A DNA stretch of 64,000 nucleotides from Proteles cristata cristata (taxonomy: Eukaryota > Chordata > Mammalia > Carnivora > Hyaenidae). Positions within the stretch are counted from its first letter, which is position 1. Every line of letters begins with the position of its first letter. Shown piece by piece: positions 11,108 to 21,492 of this stretch. Under the pieces are notes generated by a model. That model had not been told where the DNA came from, ran no database searches, and was given only the letters and a program-made list of their open reading frames with translations. The stretch is taken from contig JAESUZ010005462.1 in the NCBI GenBank assembly GCA_017311185.1, forward strand, positions 744,001 through 808,000, in the 5' to 3' direction. Made by a program: the position numbers and the translations under genes.

Positions 11108-11114
11108 TGATCCT

Positions 11115-11220
11115 CACCCAGTTCCTATGAAGAAGGAAGGCTCATTTTGTAGATGAGGAAACAGAGGCTCTGAAGGGTAAAATAAGTCACTCTGGGTGAT
11201 TAGAAAGAAAGAGCCAAGGA
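11115..11220 (-). mobile_element. MIR SINE fragment, antisense
   Basis: CTCATTTTGTAGATGAGGAAACAGAGGCTCTGAAGGGTAA is the complemented MIR core, better conserved here than in most fragments in this window. Confidence 0.75.
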
Positions 11221-11845
11221 GTGTTTGCTGGTTTACTTCATTACACAGTTGCTATTTACAGTAGGTATTATATTTCACTTTTCTTTGAGCTGAGCAAAAT
11301 TTTTATTTTGAGTGCTTTGAGTTATCTCCTTTTCTCTCCTTCTTTTCATCCCTTCCTTCTTTTCTTCTTGTCTCTTTTCTTCCTGCAAGTATATTTTTAG
11401 CATCTCCCATAGGCAAAACTGCCCTCTCAACACTCACGAAACAGTTACATATCATTAAAATGCTGAAGGAGGCCTTCCGGTGCCCATGCCTCCCACAGCA
11501 GGAGAAGGTGCTCCCAGGCCAGCCACGTGCCCTCCCTGCTTCCTTGGAGCGAGCCCAAAGCTTTCAGCTTCACTTTTCCTAGAGGCCCATTCAGTGATTC
11601 TTAGCAAGGTGCCATCTGTGTGCATTCACCTGCCTGCAAACGGCTCTAAAATGAAGTCTTGCCCGATGCCCTTCATCTAAAAGTAGGTGTCCTGTGCTCC
11701 AAGACATCATCCCCAGTTCTATCTGCTCCCTAACATGTCTATTGTTTCAGTGACACATGACAACCCCCTGCAGTGTGGTCAGTGGGCCTGAAGATGCTGT
11801 ATGTTCCAGACTTCCCGAGACAAGGCTGACTGCCATGTCATTATA
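11221..11845. other. No gene seen between the two duplicate copies
   Basis: A pyrimidine-rich block lies at 11325-11400. A 66-codon plus frame (11480-11680) has no recognisable domain. No repeat is recognised. Confidence 0.45.
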
Positions 11846-12037
11846 CTCTGCCACTTATTGGTTTAGCTGAATGATCTTGCCTCAATCTTCTCCTCCTTCA
11901 AATGGGCATGGAACTGCCGTCACAGGATTATTGTAAAAACTAGACCAGCTGGCATATGTCAAACTTTTTAAACAAGAACTGTGTGGTGTTGGCAGTTAAT
12001 GTCACTACAAAATAACATAAAGCTCTTCATTGTTGGT
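11846..12037 (+). repeat. Right copy of a 192-bp local direct duplication (MIR-derived)
   Basis: It aligns base for base with 10916-11107: no indels, 22 mismatches by my count, about 88-89% identity, offset exactly 930 bp. The identity starts abruptly at CTCTGCCACTTATTGG, inside the MIR, and ends at TGTTGG. This copy therefore lacks the MIR 5' part and cannot be an independent MIR insertion. Confidence 0.9.
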
Positions 12038-12283
12038 TCTCAAGAAAGACAATTCATCAAAGATAACTTTTTTAAATGTGAATAACCAGTGCCTTTTTTA
12101 TAGAGAAGAATATGAAAATATTTTCTCACCAGAAAATAGGATCAGAGTAGGAGCATTTTCCTGTCCTAACCAGCATGCCACCTCCAGCTCCAGTGTTGGT
12201 CCAGAAATATAGCCATTTTATATTTGTAAGACCTTGGCTTCAGTCTAGTCAAAATGAATTAAGCTCACCTGGCTTTACCATGC

Positions 12284-12345
12284 ATGTGTGCATGTGTGTG
12301 TATACATGTGTACGTGTGTGTGTATGCACATGTGATCATGGGAGT
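12284..12345. repeat. Interrupted (TG)n microsatellite
   Basis: Alternating TG/CA-rich sequence with ATAC and ACG interruptions. Confidence 0.85.
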
Positions 12346-12404
12346 TTTCCTTTCAAGGAGGTGAGCTTCAGAGGCTGGTCTTTATGATACAAAAGATCTG
12401 GGTT

Positions 12405-12545
12405 CTTCGGGCATCTGGGTGGCTCAGTCAGTTATAGGTTGACTCTTGATTTCAGCTCAGGTCATGATCTCACAGCTCATGAGATTTAGCACTGGTCAGT
12501 CTTCTCTCTGACAGTCTGTCTGTCTGTCTGTCTGTCTCTCTCAAC
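12405..12545 (+). mobile_element. Old CAN SINE, shortened
   Basis: GGGCATCTGGGTGGCTCAGTC, then TCAGCTCAGGTCATGATCTC is a SINE head. The centre is shortened and the CT tract has turned into (TCTG)n at 12514-12538. Confidence 0.85.
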
Positions 12546-12585
12546 AAACAAACAAACAAACAAACAAACAAAGAAACAAACAATC
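12514..12585. repeat. (TCTG)n followed by (AAAC)n microsatellites
   Basis: (TCTG)n at about 12514-12538 is followed by (AAAC)n at 12543-12585, formed at the CT tract and tail of the SINE. The minus-strand frame across it (FLCLFVCLFVC) is a translation of the microsatellite. Confidence 0.9.
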
Positions 12586-13465
12586 TGGATTCTCATGGGC
12601 AGCCAGGCTGCCCAGACATGCTGTATTCACAGATGTAACTTTGAACCCTGAACATATAGGTTCCTGAGATAATGTGATTAATGTGCTTCTTGCAAGTGAT
12701 GTTTCCTGCCATCCCATGTTCTTAGATGCAAGCAGATCCTGGCATCTAAGGATTGGATGATGATGAACTGGAGGCCCATCACACTCTGCCTTATAGCCTC
12801 CAGCGGTGCCGGTAGCACCAAAACAGAGAGGAAGGGGGTCACAGTCACCAACTCCCACACCAACCCCTGTTCCTCAGCTGCTGTGTAGACACATAGCTGC
12901 TGCCTCATAATGGAATGCCACCCTTAGGGTATTTGGAACTGCTAGTCATCTTGATTCTTCATCTTCAAGTCTCTATCTGAACCCAGAAGATGTGTAGCAG
13001 GAAATACAGGCACCAAGGTAAGTGTGACTACAGATAAACCTGACACAAGTGACCAGAGAGAGATCAGAAGAGCTGCAGGAACCTGCAAGGATAGGGGCAT
13101 AAAATTTAGAGAAGAAGGGACCTTGAAGCTAGGCTAATATGACCCTTCTGCTCCTCTAAATGAGGACCAAAGGGGAGCTTGGTGCCTCTCCCTCCTCATC
13201 CAGTTAATAGGTGACAGAAAGCTGAACTTGTTTTAGAATGTCTCATGCAGGAGTAGATGATTTTTTTAAATGTAATTGGTGTCAAAGAGAAAATGGATGA
13301 AAATACTCTTCCTGAATTGGGAGAGGCCTTAAAAAGATAATCACCAAATCTCAAGGAGAAATTTGTATGGAGAGTGGTTTGCCAATTCTGCAAGTAAGGT
13401 AAAAAGGTCTGTTACCCCAAGACTCCATCTAGAACCTTTCCTTGCAAACCCAAATCTGCTAAAAC
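12586..13465. other. Repeat-poor stretch, no gene seen
   Basis: Short overlapping frames exist on both strands, but none has a recognisable domain. A donor-like AAG|GTAAGT at 13015-13023 has no convincing partner acceptor. Confidence 0.45.
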
Positions 13466-13467
13466 AC

Positions 13468-13640
13468 TTGCTGGCAAAGCTTCTGTATAATGTCATCACC
13501 TGGGGAGTTAGAAAGAACGAATGCAGGTGCCCAATCGACCTCAAAGATTTTGATTTAATGGCATTAGGTGGCCTGGGCCCCAAGGATTTCTCAAAGTTCC
13601 CCAGAAGATTCTGATGTGCACTGAAGTTTGTGAGCCACTG
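13468..13640 (+). mobile_element. MER20-like hAT-Charlie element
   Basis: AATGTCATCACCTGGGGAG, then GATTTTGATTTAATGGCA, then CCCCAGAAGATTCTGATGTGCACTGAAGTTTGTGAGCCACTG follows the non-autonomous hAT family whose end is a complement of CAGTGGTTCTCA. The left end is decayed. The subfamily name is tentative. Confidence 0.6.
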
Positions 13641-14850
13641 TTAAAGCATGAGCTTTCCTCCAACCATCTCTTGTCGTGTGCTGGAATGTCCAGAGCTTAC
13701 CCTCCTCCAATCTCCAGCTATGTTTACCACCCATGGGGCTCCCAGGCACATTCACAGATGCAGCAATACACCACCGTGGCTCACTTTCCTGGGCCCCAGC
13801 CCTGCTTCTGTTTGGATCGATAGATCTGTCACAGGGAAAGCGATCCTTGGAGGGACACATAATGACTTCCTGAAAATGGTCCTTCTTTTTGAAACACAGC
13901 CCAAGCAACTTCACATGGCTCCAAAGGGAGGAATAAAAAAGCATGCTCACTTATCAGTGTGTGAGACTGTGCTCTCTCTCTGACCCTCTCTGCCTGGCTG
14001 TGCTGCTGCAGGTTGATTGACCACCACCACATTCCCCATCGCTACAGAAAATAAAGGGAGGGACATCAGAAAGAATGGTCTTCAAGTGAGCGGAGACATG
14101 ATCAGGCTTGCTTTCAGGAAAACGACTCCCTCACATTGGCATGGACAATGGAGGATACTTAGGAGAATGGAGTCAGAGAAAGCAGTTTGGAGATTGGTGG
14201 CAGGGGAAGGTAAGAGAACAGTGGTCTAGGCTGAGACCACGACCAGGAGGAGAAGACAGATATGAAAGGCTTGTCCAAAATAGAATCAGTAGGTGGGTAG
14301 CAGGTTTGGTGATGGAAGAATTTAGGGAAACCTGAATGTTTGAACCAGATAACTGGGAATATCATAATGCAAGAAATGTTAAGAACCACTGATCTAAGGA
14401 AACAAACAAGGGAAAGAGCCATTAACTAAGAGAAAGAGTAGCCTTAGAAACTGTTAGATGTTTTGGAGCTTCTTCCTAAATGTTATTGACCTTGGAATTT
14501 CCTGTGTAACTCTAACAACTGTCCTCAAGCTCTGGCCCATGCAAAGAAGTGGGGAGAAAGAGTGAAATACTTACTTTTAATAGTTTCCAGTTTAATGCTA
14601 CCCAATGGGGTTTATGCCTTCAACTAAAATGAAGAGTTGCATGGTGGGGGGTGGGGGGACAAACATGAAATCAGCCCTGATCTCTCTTTGTAATTCCTTA
14701 AAATCTTTACAGTCATGAAACAAATTTTAAATATTAAGATCTATACAGAGCCATTGGTAATATTATTAAATTAAATAAAAAGTTATTAAAGTAGCTTCAT
14801 AAAAGTTTTGTAATTATGGCTGTCATAATCATTTATGTAATTTACCAAAT
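13641..14850. other. No gene seen; many overlapping chance frames
   Basis: Several overlapping 65-119 codon frames on both strands (13591-14422) have no domain, no repeated motif and no consistent codon preference. A decayed hAT-like end (AAGAACCACTG) lies near 14385. A G-rich run sits at 14645-14659. Confidence 0.45.
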
Positions 14851-14871
14851 GGTAGAAACTACTACAGAATT

Positions 14872-15094
14872 ATTTTTTAAAAAATTTTTAATGTTTATTT
14901 CTGAGAAAGAGACAGAGACAGGGCATGAGGGGGGAGAGGGAGAGGCAGAGAGAAAGGGAGACACAGAATCTGAAGTAGCTCCAGGCTCTGAGCTGTCAGT
15001 ACAGAACCCAATAAGGGGCTTGAACTCACAAACTGTGAGATCATTAACTGAACCAAAGTCGGATGCTCTACCGACTGAGCCACCCAAGCACCAC
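14872..15094 (-). mobile_element. CAN SINE, antisense, with aged target-site duplication
   Basis: Full-length complemented SINE. The 18-bp flanks AGAAACTACTACAGAATT (14854-14871) and AGAAACCATTACAGAATT (15095-15112) differ at two bases. That fits an older insertion than the young-subfamily copies. Confidence 0.94.
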
Positions 15095-15112
15095 AGAAAC
15101 CATTACAGAATT

Positions 15113-15905
15113 CTTGATACCTTGAAAAGCATAGGTAATTGGTAGAAAATGCCAATACCCTGTAATGGTTTTTATTACAACCCAAGATAACAATGGGTAT
15201 ATCCTTGTCAGACATTCAAATGAGGCAAATAAAGTAGGTAAATAATTCCTCTTTAACAAAATAATTTTGTATCGTTTTTTGCATACTATTATAATTAAGG
15301 TCTCTTCCACTGTTATTAAATATTCTTCAAAAACATGATGATAATAGCTCTTTTCCTTTTACATGTTCCTTCAGTGGAAATATTGTGGTAAGCATAAAAC
15401 ATATTGCTTATGTTCTCAAGATACATTAAAGAAAAGAGACACATATTCTTAAGATATATGATCAGATATATATCTCAAGATATATTTAAATGCAATCACA
15501 GAAACTTGACCTTCTGGTCTCCTTCTAGTCTCTTTTATGTTGATCTTTCAGTAGCAGCTCTCCTAAATGACCTTCGGTTAACTAACACTATGATTAATCA
15601 ATTTTCCATTTGTTCTTCCATGGGTAAGCTGAATTCTTGCAACTGGTAAATTGCTATAATACATGGACACACTTCTGCCCTCACCAGTTGTTGTGTATGC
15701 TTACCAAGAGTTAGCTGAATTTGTTCCCAAACATGTTTATGACACTTGGACACATTATACTAATTACATGATTTACTTATATACTACACAAGCCAGTAAA
15801 GTCTCAGTGTGAAAAGAGTGGTAGTTTCTGTGAACATAAAGGAGAGTGTTTTGGAAATACTCTATAAAGGTAAGCCACTCAAAATATTTTTGTTTAAATT
15901 AGGCA
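15113..15905. other. AT-rich stretch, no gene seen
   Basis: A group of near-palindromic ATATAT/TCAAGATAT words lies at 15446-15492. No gene or named repeat is recognised. Confidence 0.45.
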
Positions 15906-15908
15906 TGG

Positions 15909-16146
15909 GTTGGGGGGCCTGGGTGGCTCAGTCAGTTAAGCAACTGGTTTGTGCTCAGGTCATGATCTCATGGTTTCTGGGTTTGAGTTTGAGATCTCAT
16001 GGGCTTTGTGCTGACAGTTCAGAGCCTGGAGCCTGCTTCAGATTCTGTCTCTCTCTCTCTCTGCCCCTTCCTTGCTTGCACACAAACACTCTCTCTCTCT
16101 CTCTCTCTTTCAAAAATAAATAAACATTTAAAAATTTTTTAAATAA
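15909..16146 (+). mobile_element. CAN SINE, sense (first of a head-to-tail pair)
   Basis: GGGGGGCCTGGGTGGCTCAGTC through a (CT)n stretch and AAAAATAAATAAACATTTAAAAA. An extra copy of TTTGAG sits in the B-box area. The older GCTCAGG wording is present. Confidence 0.92.
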
Positions 16147-16166
16147 AATAAAAATAAGCACGGATT

Positions 16167-16386
16167 GGGGTGCCTGGATGGCTCAGCCAGTTAAGCATCC
16201 GACTTTGGCTCAGGTCATAATCTCGTGGTTCATGAATTTAAGCTCTGGGTTGGACTCTGTACATACAGCTCAGAGCCTGGAGCCTGCTTCAGATTCTGTA
16301 TCTTCCTCTCTCTCTGCCCCTCCCCTGATCATTCTCTCCCTCTCCCTCTCTCTCTCTCTTTCAAAAATAAACATTAAATTTTTTTA
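16167..16386 (+). mobile_element. CAN SINE, sense (second of a head-to-tail pair)
   Basis: GGGTGCCTGGATGGCTCAGCC through CTCTCTTTCAAAAATAAACATT. It starts within about 20 bp of the end of the previous SINE, in the same orientation, as expected when a SINE inserts into another's A-rich tail. Confidence 0.92.
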
Positions 16387-18205
16387 AATAGGTGTGGGCA
16401 AAAATCAATCATTTTGATACATTACCAATCTATAACTCCAGACTGAAATTTGTAATAACATTTATAATAGCTCACAAAAAATGATACATTTAAGTATAAA
16501 TCCAACAAATGTGTTCAGGATCTATAAGTTGAAAACTACAAAACACTAAAGAAAGAAATAAAATAAAATGTAAATAAAAGGACAGACATATCATATCCAC
16601 TGATTGGAAGATTCAACATAGCAAAAATGTCAATTTCTCCCAAAAAGATCTATATATTTTGTGCAATCCCAATAAAAATTCCAGTTGTATCATACATAGA
16701 CAAGTCGATTCTAAACCTGAGATGCAAAAACAAAGAAATTAAGATAGTTCAAACAATTTTGAAAAAGAATAAATTTGGATGAATCACATTACCATGGTAA
16801 TTAAGACTAATTTTGATGAGGGGATAGATTAATGGAACACAACACAATCTAGAGACCCACACAGACATGGTCAACTGATTTCTAACAAAGGTACAAAAGC
16901 AATTCAGTGGAGGAATGATAGCCTTTTAACAAATATATTGGAAAAATTGGACATCCATATACAAAAATATGAATTTTGACCTTTACACCACATATCATAC
17001 AAAAGTTAACTCAAAATGGATCAGGGATCTAAATGTGCAACGTAAGGCTAAAACTTCTAGACAAAAACATAGGAGAAAATCTTTGTGACCTGAAGTTAGG
17101 CAAAGGAACATGAGCTATACAAGAAAATACTGATAATTCGAACTTTTGCAAAATTAAAAACATTCTCTTTGCACAAAACATTGTTAAGATAATGAAAAGA
17201 TAATCTACAAACAGGGAAAAAATTCTTCCAAATCACATATTGGCAAGACTTTATTCAGAATATATAAAGAACCCTTATGAAAATTCAACAATAAGAAAAT
17301 AACAACTTGATTAAGAATAGGTAAAACATGTGAACAGATACTTCACCAGAGAGGCTATAAGGTAATAAAGGTAATAAATGAACAGAAGAGAAAATGTGTA
17401 ATGCCATTAAACTTATGATAAGATATCACTAGGCCCCCTTCTAAGAATAGGTAAAGTTAAAAATACTGAAAATATCAAGTACTGGTTTAAATCAGAGCAA
17501 CTAGAACTCTAATATATTACTGGTGGAAATGAACTCAGGAAATTGGTTTGACGGTTTCTGATAAAGTTAGATGAAGTTTGATAAAGATAAAGTTTTTGAT
17601 AAAGTTGATAAAATTAGAGAAAGTTAGTTTGATAAAGTTTTGATAAACTTTAGGTAAAGTTTAAGAATGAGTTTTAGATGAAGATATATTTACTATCTGA
17701 CCCAGAAACCCCACTTCCAGGTATTTATCCTAGAGAAATGAAAACTTAAGTTCACACAAAAAACTAAACAAAAGTATTTGTAGCTATATTCACAATAGTT
17801 AAAACGGAAAACAAGCCACATGCCTTTCAATAAGTGAATGGATAAACATATTGTGGTACATCCATACAGTGAAATGTTACCTGGCAACAAAAATGAATGA
17901 ACTACTGATATAATTAACAACTTTGATGAATCTCAAAAACATTATGCTGAGTGAAAGAAATGGTCAAAGTTGATAAATACATCAACGCCAGTATATAAAT
18001 TCTTGAAAACACAAGACTATAGTGATAAAGATAAGATTATTGATTTGCAGGGGTTATGGTTTAGGGGAAGGAGTCACTATAAAGGGATACCATGCAGGAA
18101 TTTTCATAGATAGTGGTGGTTACCTGAATCTTTACATGTTTTAAAACTTAGAGCACCTACACCAAAAACAAAAGGTCAACTTCAGTGTATGATAGTTTAA
18201 AAAAT
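16387..18205 (+). mobile_element. L1 LINE relic, sense, ORF2 C-terminal part and 3' UTR
   Basis: A long L1 match: CTGATTTCTAACAAAGGTAC, AATGGATCAGGGATCTAAATG, GAAAATCTTTGTGACCTGA, then the 'gaatggataaac' block at 17836-17850 and the 3' UTR to AAAACTTAGAGCACCTACACC. It is frame-broken and AT-rich. It carries an internal GATAAAGTT repeat block (17560-17670). Confidence 0.88.
17560..17670. repeat. Degenerate GATAAAGTT minisatellite inside L1
   Basis: GATAAAGTT or close variants recur about eight times between the L1 words GACGGTTTCTGATAAAGTTA and GAAGATATATTTACTATCTGACCCAG. These are normally separated by only a few bases in L1. The extra copies therefore arose after insertion. Confidence 0.85.
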
Positions 18206-18211
18206 AAGTTT

Positions 18212-18416
18212 TAGGAGAACCTAGATGGCTCAATAGGTTAAACTTCTGACTCTTGATTTTGGCTCAGATCATAATCTCATGGTATGTGGGATCAAACCCA
18301 GCATCAGGCTCTACACTGTCAGTGCAGAGCCTGCTTAGGATTCTCTTTCCCTCTGTCTTCCTCTCCCCTATGTGTTCTCTCTCGCTCACTCACTCTCAAA
18401 ATAAATAAGTAAACAT
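18212..18416 (+). mobile_element. Old CAN SINE, sense
   Basis: GGAGAACCTAGATGGCTCAATAGG, then GGCTCAGATCATAATCTCATGG, then a CT-rich part and AAAATAAATAAGTAAACATT. Heavily substituted. Its A-rich tail was the target of the next, younger SINE. Confidence 0.9.
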
Positions 18417-18433
18417 TTAAAAATAAATTTTAA

Positions 18434-18651
18434 GGGGCGCCTGGGTGGCTTAGTCGGTTAAGCGTCCGACTTTCGCTTAGGTCATGATCTCGCGGTTCGT
18501 GGGTTCGAGCCCGCGTCGGGCTCTGTGCTGACTGCCAGCTCTGAGCCTGGAGCCTGTTCCAGTCTGTGACTCCCTCTCTCTCTGACCCTCCCTTCCTCAC
18601 ACTGTCTCTCTCTCTCTCTCTCCTAGAAATAAATAAAAATAAAAAAAAACA
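18434..18651 (+). mobile_element. Young SINEC_Fc-type SINE inserted in the tail of an older SINE
   Basis: Full-length young copy with a one-base deletion in the B-box area (GAGCCCGCG). A perfect 17-bp duplication TTAAAAATAAATTTTAA lies at 18417-18433 and 18652-18668. The duplicated sequence is the tail of the older SINE at 18212. Confidence 0.96.
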
Positions 18652-18668
18652 TTAAAAATAAATTTTAA

Positions 18669-19195
18669 AAATTAGGTATGATCAGGATAACTATAGAAAA
18701 ATAGAGGAACTCTAATATTCTAAATCTAGAAGGTTTCTGCACTCAGATTATTTTGAAACTATTTTAAGGTCTAGCTGCACTTGAAAGATGCCAAAATAAT
18801 CATGGAAGACACATTATGGGCAGGATTTAGTCAAAAAATATAATGAGGAACTCCAATCAGGAGACCATTCAGAAAGAAAAGATCTTGGCCTTATATCAAA
18901 GGATTACTGAATGCATGCTTACATATTTTAAATTAAAATAGAGCATTATCAGTTTCTATGATTCCCTATAAATTTTTATTAACCACCTAACTCATGATCT
19001 CATTGGATAAAAATTATATTAGAGATCTTTCATTACAGTTATTTACTTTTTAGAAGTATCTGATAGTCTATGCAAGTGAAATACTTTATTCTGAAATAAA
19101 TTTTCTTAATGGTATTTTGTTACATCTTACTCTTCATCTAAAGAAAAAAAGTTGCATTTTAGGTGTACACCATAAGCCCTTGATATTGGTGAAAA
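18669..19195. other. AT-rich stretch, no gene seen
   Basis: No recognisable gene, RNA gene or repeat. Confidence 0.5.
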
Positions 19196-19199
19196 ACAC

Positions 19200-19480
19200 A
19201 CAATGTTTATTCCCAGCTTAGTGCCTTTGTTGCTATGCAACAAGGTCATGATAATGACATTAAGATTAGTTATTGATTTAAGCTCCCAATAGTCAACCTT
19301 TTCTTTCCAGCTTCCTCAGATAAAATAATCATTGAATGCTCAAGCATTTACATTATTAGCACAAAAGTAGCGTACTTTTGATAAATCACTAAGCTGAACT
19401 GAAAGAAAGGAAAATCTTTAATCATGTCAAAGATGGAGCAGATGAAGTCACTTGTAGTCTTCAAAGCTTGTCCACTCCAC
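19200..19480. promoter_or_regulatory. Candidate regulatory element: X-box, half-site and a second palindrome
   Basis: At 19227-19243 TTGTTGC-TAT-GCAACAA is a perfect 7-bp inverted repeat containing GTTGCTATGCAAC, an RFX-type X-box. It overlaps ACAAGGTCA (19240-19248), an ERR/SF-1-type nuclear-receptor half-site. At 19362-19380 CAAAAGTA-GCG-TACTTTTG is a second perfect inverted repeat (8-bp arms, 3-nt spacer). The segment shows no recognisable repeat. Function is inference. Confidence 0.3.
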
Positions 19481-20358
19481 ACAATCATCCGAGGGTACCA
19501 AGATCACCTATATGTCATAGCCATTATAATAGCAAAGCTTAGAGGTTAGGGATGGTGTTTCCATGGAGAAATTTCTTGCTGGCATTTCTTAGGAAATTTA
19601 AATGTTTTAATGAATCCCAAGAAAAATCAATCAGGAAGTTGGGGAAACTGGAAAAAATAAAATTCTCCTGCAAGAATTAATGCTTAGCAGTCTACGTAGA
19701 GATGTTTCTTGTTCTAAGTAATCCATTGACATCAACAAGAGCTGACGTCGGGAGGCAAAGGTTGAGGTTGACATTTCCAGGAACTGGGACAGGAACACAG
19801 ATTGGTCATGGTCTCATCAATCAGAGCTTCTGTAGCTGTTGCCTTGTGGGTGTGTTCATGGCTTGCCTGCTGCTAGTAGTGAGTCACTCTTGTAAATAAA
19901 ATACATGTTGATAAGTTCGTGTGAATTGTATACTTTACAAATCCTGTAAGTAAAAAGTTTTAGAAGCAAAATTAGCTCTTCAACTGCTCATTTCAAACAT
20001 GATTCTATATAACATTACTAACCATGCTAGAAGACCCAAGTGTTACATTATTCAAATACTATTCCAATATTCGCTGGCATTTTCCAATGTTTGAATATTC
20101 TCTATAGCTGTGCTTATATATTATCAAGTGGCCACTCATGTCCACTAAACCCTCAAAATGTGCCTCATTCCAAATTGAAATGTGCTAGATTCCATAGAAT
20201 GAGTATGAATAAAAAAAGCAAAATATCTCATTAATAGTTTTTATATTAATTATATATTGATATGATAACATTTGGATATATTGGTTTATATAAAGTATAT
20301 CAGTAAAATTAACTTCACCTGTTTCTTTTTTACTTTTTTAACATGGCTTAAAGAACAT
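19481..20358. other. No gene seen
   Basis: Two short plus frames (19702-19899 and 20040-20234) lack any domain. No repeat is recognised. Confidence 0.5.
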
Positions 20359-20374
20359 TTAAAATAAACACATG

Positions 20375-20610
20375 GAGGGGCACCTGGGTGGCTCAGTTGG
20401 TTAAGCGTCCGACTTTGGCTCAGGTCATGATCTCACGGCTCATAGGTCTGAGCCCCACATCGGGCTCCATGCTGACAGCCAGCTCAGAGACTGGAGCCTG
20501 TTTCAGATTCTGTACCTCCCTCTCTCTCTGACCCTCCCCTGCTCACGCTGTCTCTCACTCTCTCTCTCTCTCTCTCAGAAATAAAATTTAAAAACATTAA
20601 AAAATAAAAT
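20375..20610 (+). mobile_element. CAN SINE, sense, intermediate age
   Basis: GGGGCACCTGGGTGGCTCAGTTGG, then GGCTCAGGTCATGATCTCACGG, with the young-type CTGACCCTCCCCTGCTCACG in the centre. It is a mosaic of old and young diagnostic positions. The 14-bp flanks AAAATAAACACATG (20361-20374) and AAAATACACACATG (20611-20624) differ at one base. Confidence 0.94.
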
Positions 20611-20925
20611 AAAATACACACATGTCTCATGTTATACTAGACAACACAGATCTGCAGGTGACAACTCTTTGTAGATACAACAAAACCTAACCTTTTAAAT
20701 TTACAAAGCAATTTTTTAGATATTTATAATAATGAGTAAAGAGTATGAAGAGTGTTGGAATTAAGCATAATATGATTTCTGGAGTTCCAAAATCCTGAAG
20801 ATTACAGTCAGGAACTTGGAAACACCATTCAAAGTCACTAGCTTTAGAGTACAGACAGCATTCAGTTTCTGCCTCAACTCTGATGCTGGGCTTCATGAAT
20901 ATTGTTAAAAATAATAAAGGGCAGG

Positions 20926-21150
20926 GGCGTCTTGGTGGGTCAGTTGGTTGAGCATCCGACTTCAGCTCAGGTCATGATCTCACCATTTGTGAGTTCGAGC
21001 CCTGCATTGATCTCTGCACAGATAGCTGCAGAGCCTACTTCAGATCCTCTGTCTCCCTCTCTCTCTCTCTACCCCTCTCCTCCTCCTGCATGCTCGCTCT
21101 CTCTCTGTCTCAAGAATAAATGAACATTAAAAAATATTAGTTAAAAAAAA
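20926..21150 (+). mobile_element. CAN SINE, sense, older
   Basis: GGGGCGTCTTGGTGGGTCAG, then CAGCTCAGGTCATGATCTCACC, CT-rich part, and CAAGAATAAATGAACATTAAAAA tail. A-rich flanks make the duplication hard to place. Confidence 0.92.
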
Positions 21151-21261
21151 TAAAAAATAATATAGATCACCGAGCCATTTTATGGTTCTTGGGAGCTCTC
21201 CTGCTTCTCTGCCTCTAGTTGGCACCTGCCAGGCATTCTCCTACCAGCCAGTTGAGCATCC

Positions 21262-21492
21262 TTATTCTATTCCTGTAAGATGAACAGTCAACCATTATGG
21301 AGTACCAGTTTAGGTCACAACACTGTTCTGTGAGCTTTATGTAGCCCATTAATAGATCCTGTTATTGCAAACCTTTACAAACAGGTGTATTGAGGCACAG
21401 AGAAGTTAATTAACTTATTCTAGGTGATACAGCTTGTGAGTGGCAGAGCCTGGATTCAAACCAGGGAACCAGGTTCTAGAGTCTTCAGACCT
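21262..21492 (-). mobile_element. MIR SINE relic, antisense
   Basis: ACAGGTGTATTGAGGCACAGAGAAGTTAATTAACTTATTC, then GATACAGCTTGTGAGTGGCAGAGCCTGGATTCAAACCAG is the complemented MIR core and head, one of the clearest MIR copies in the window. Confidence 0.85.

Noticed and set aside
12961..13023. AAG|GTAAGT donor at 13015 with a possible acceptor ending CCCAG near 12985
   Set aside because: The pyrimidine tract is weak and the implied exon is only about 30 bp. Isolated GTAAGT donors are expected by chance in 64 kb.
15446..15492. Cluster of ATATAT/TCAAGATAT near-palindromes
   Set aside because: Low-complexity AT DNA; the dyads are imperfect and short, unlike the two at 19.2-19.4 kb.
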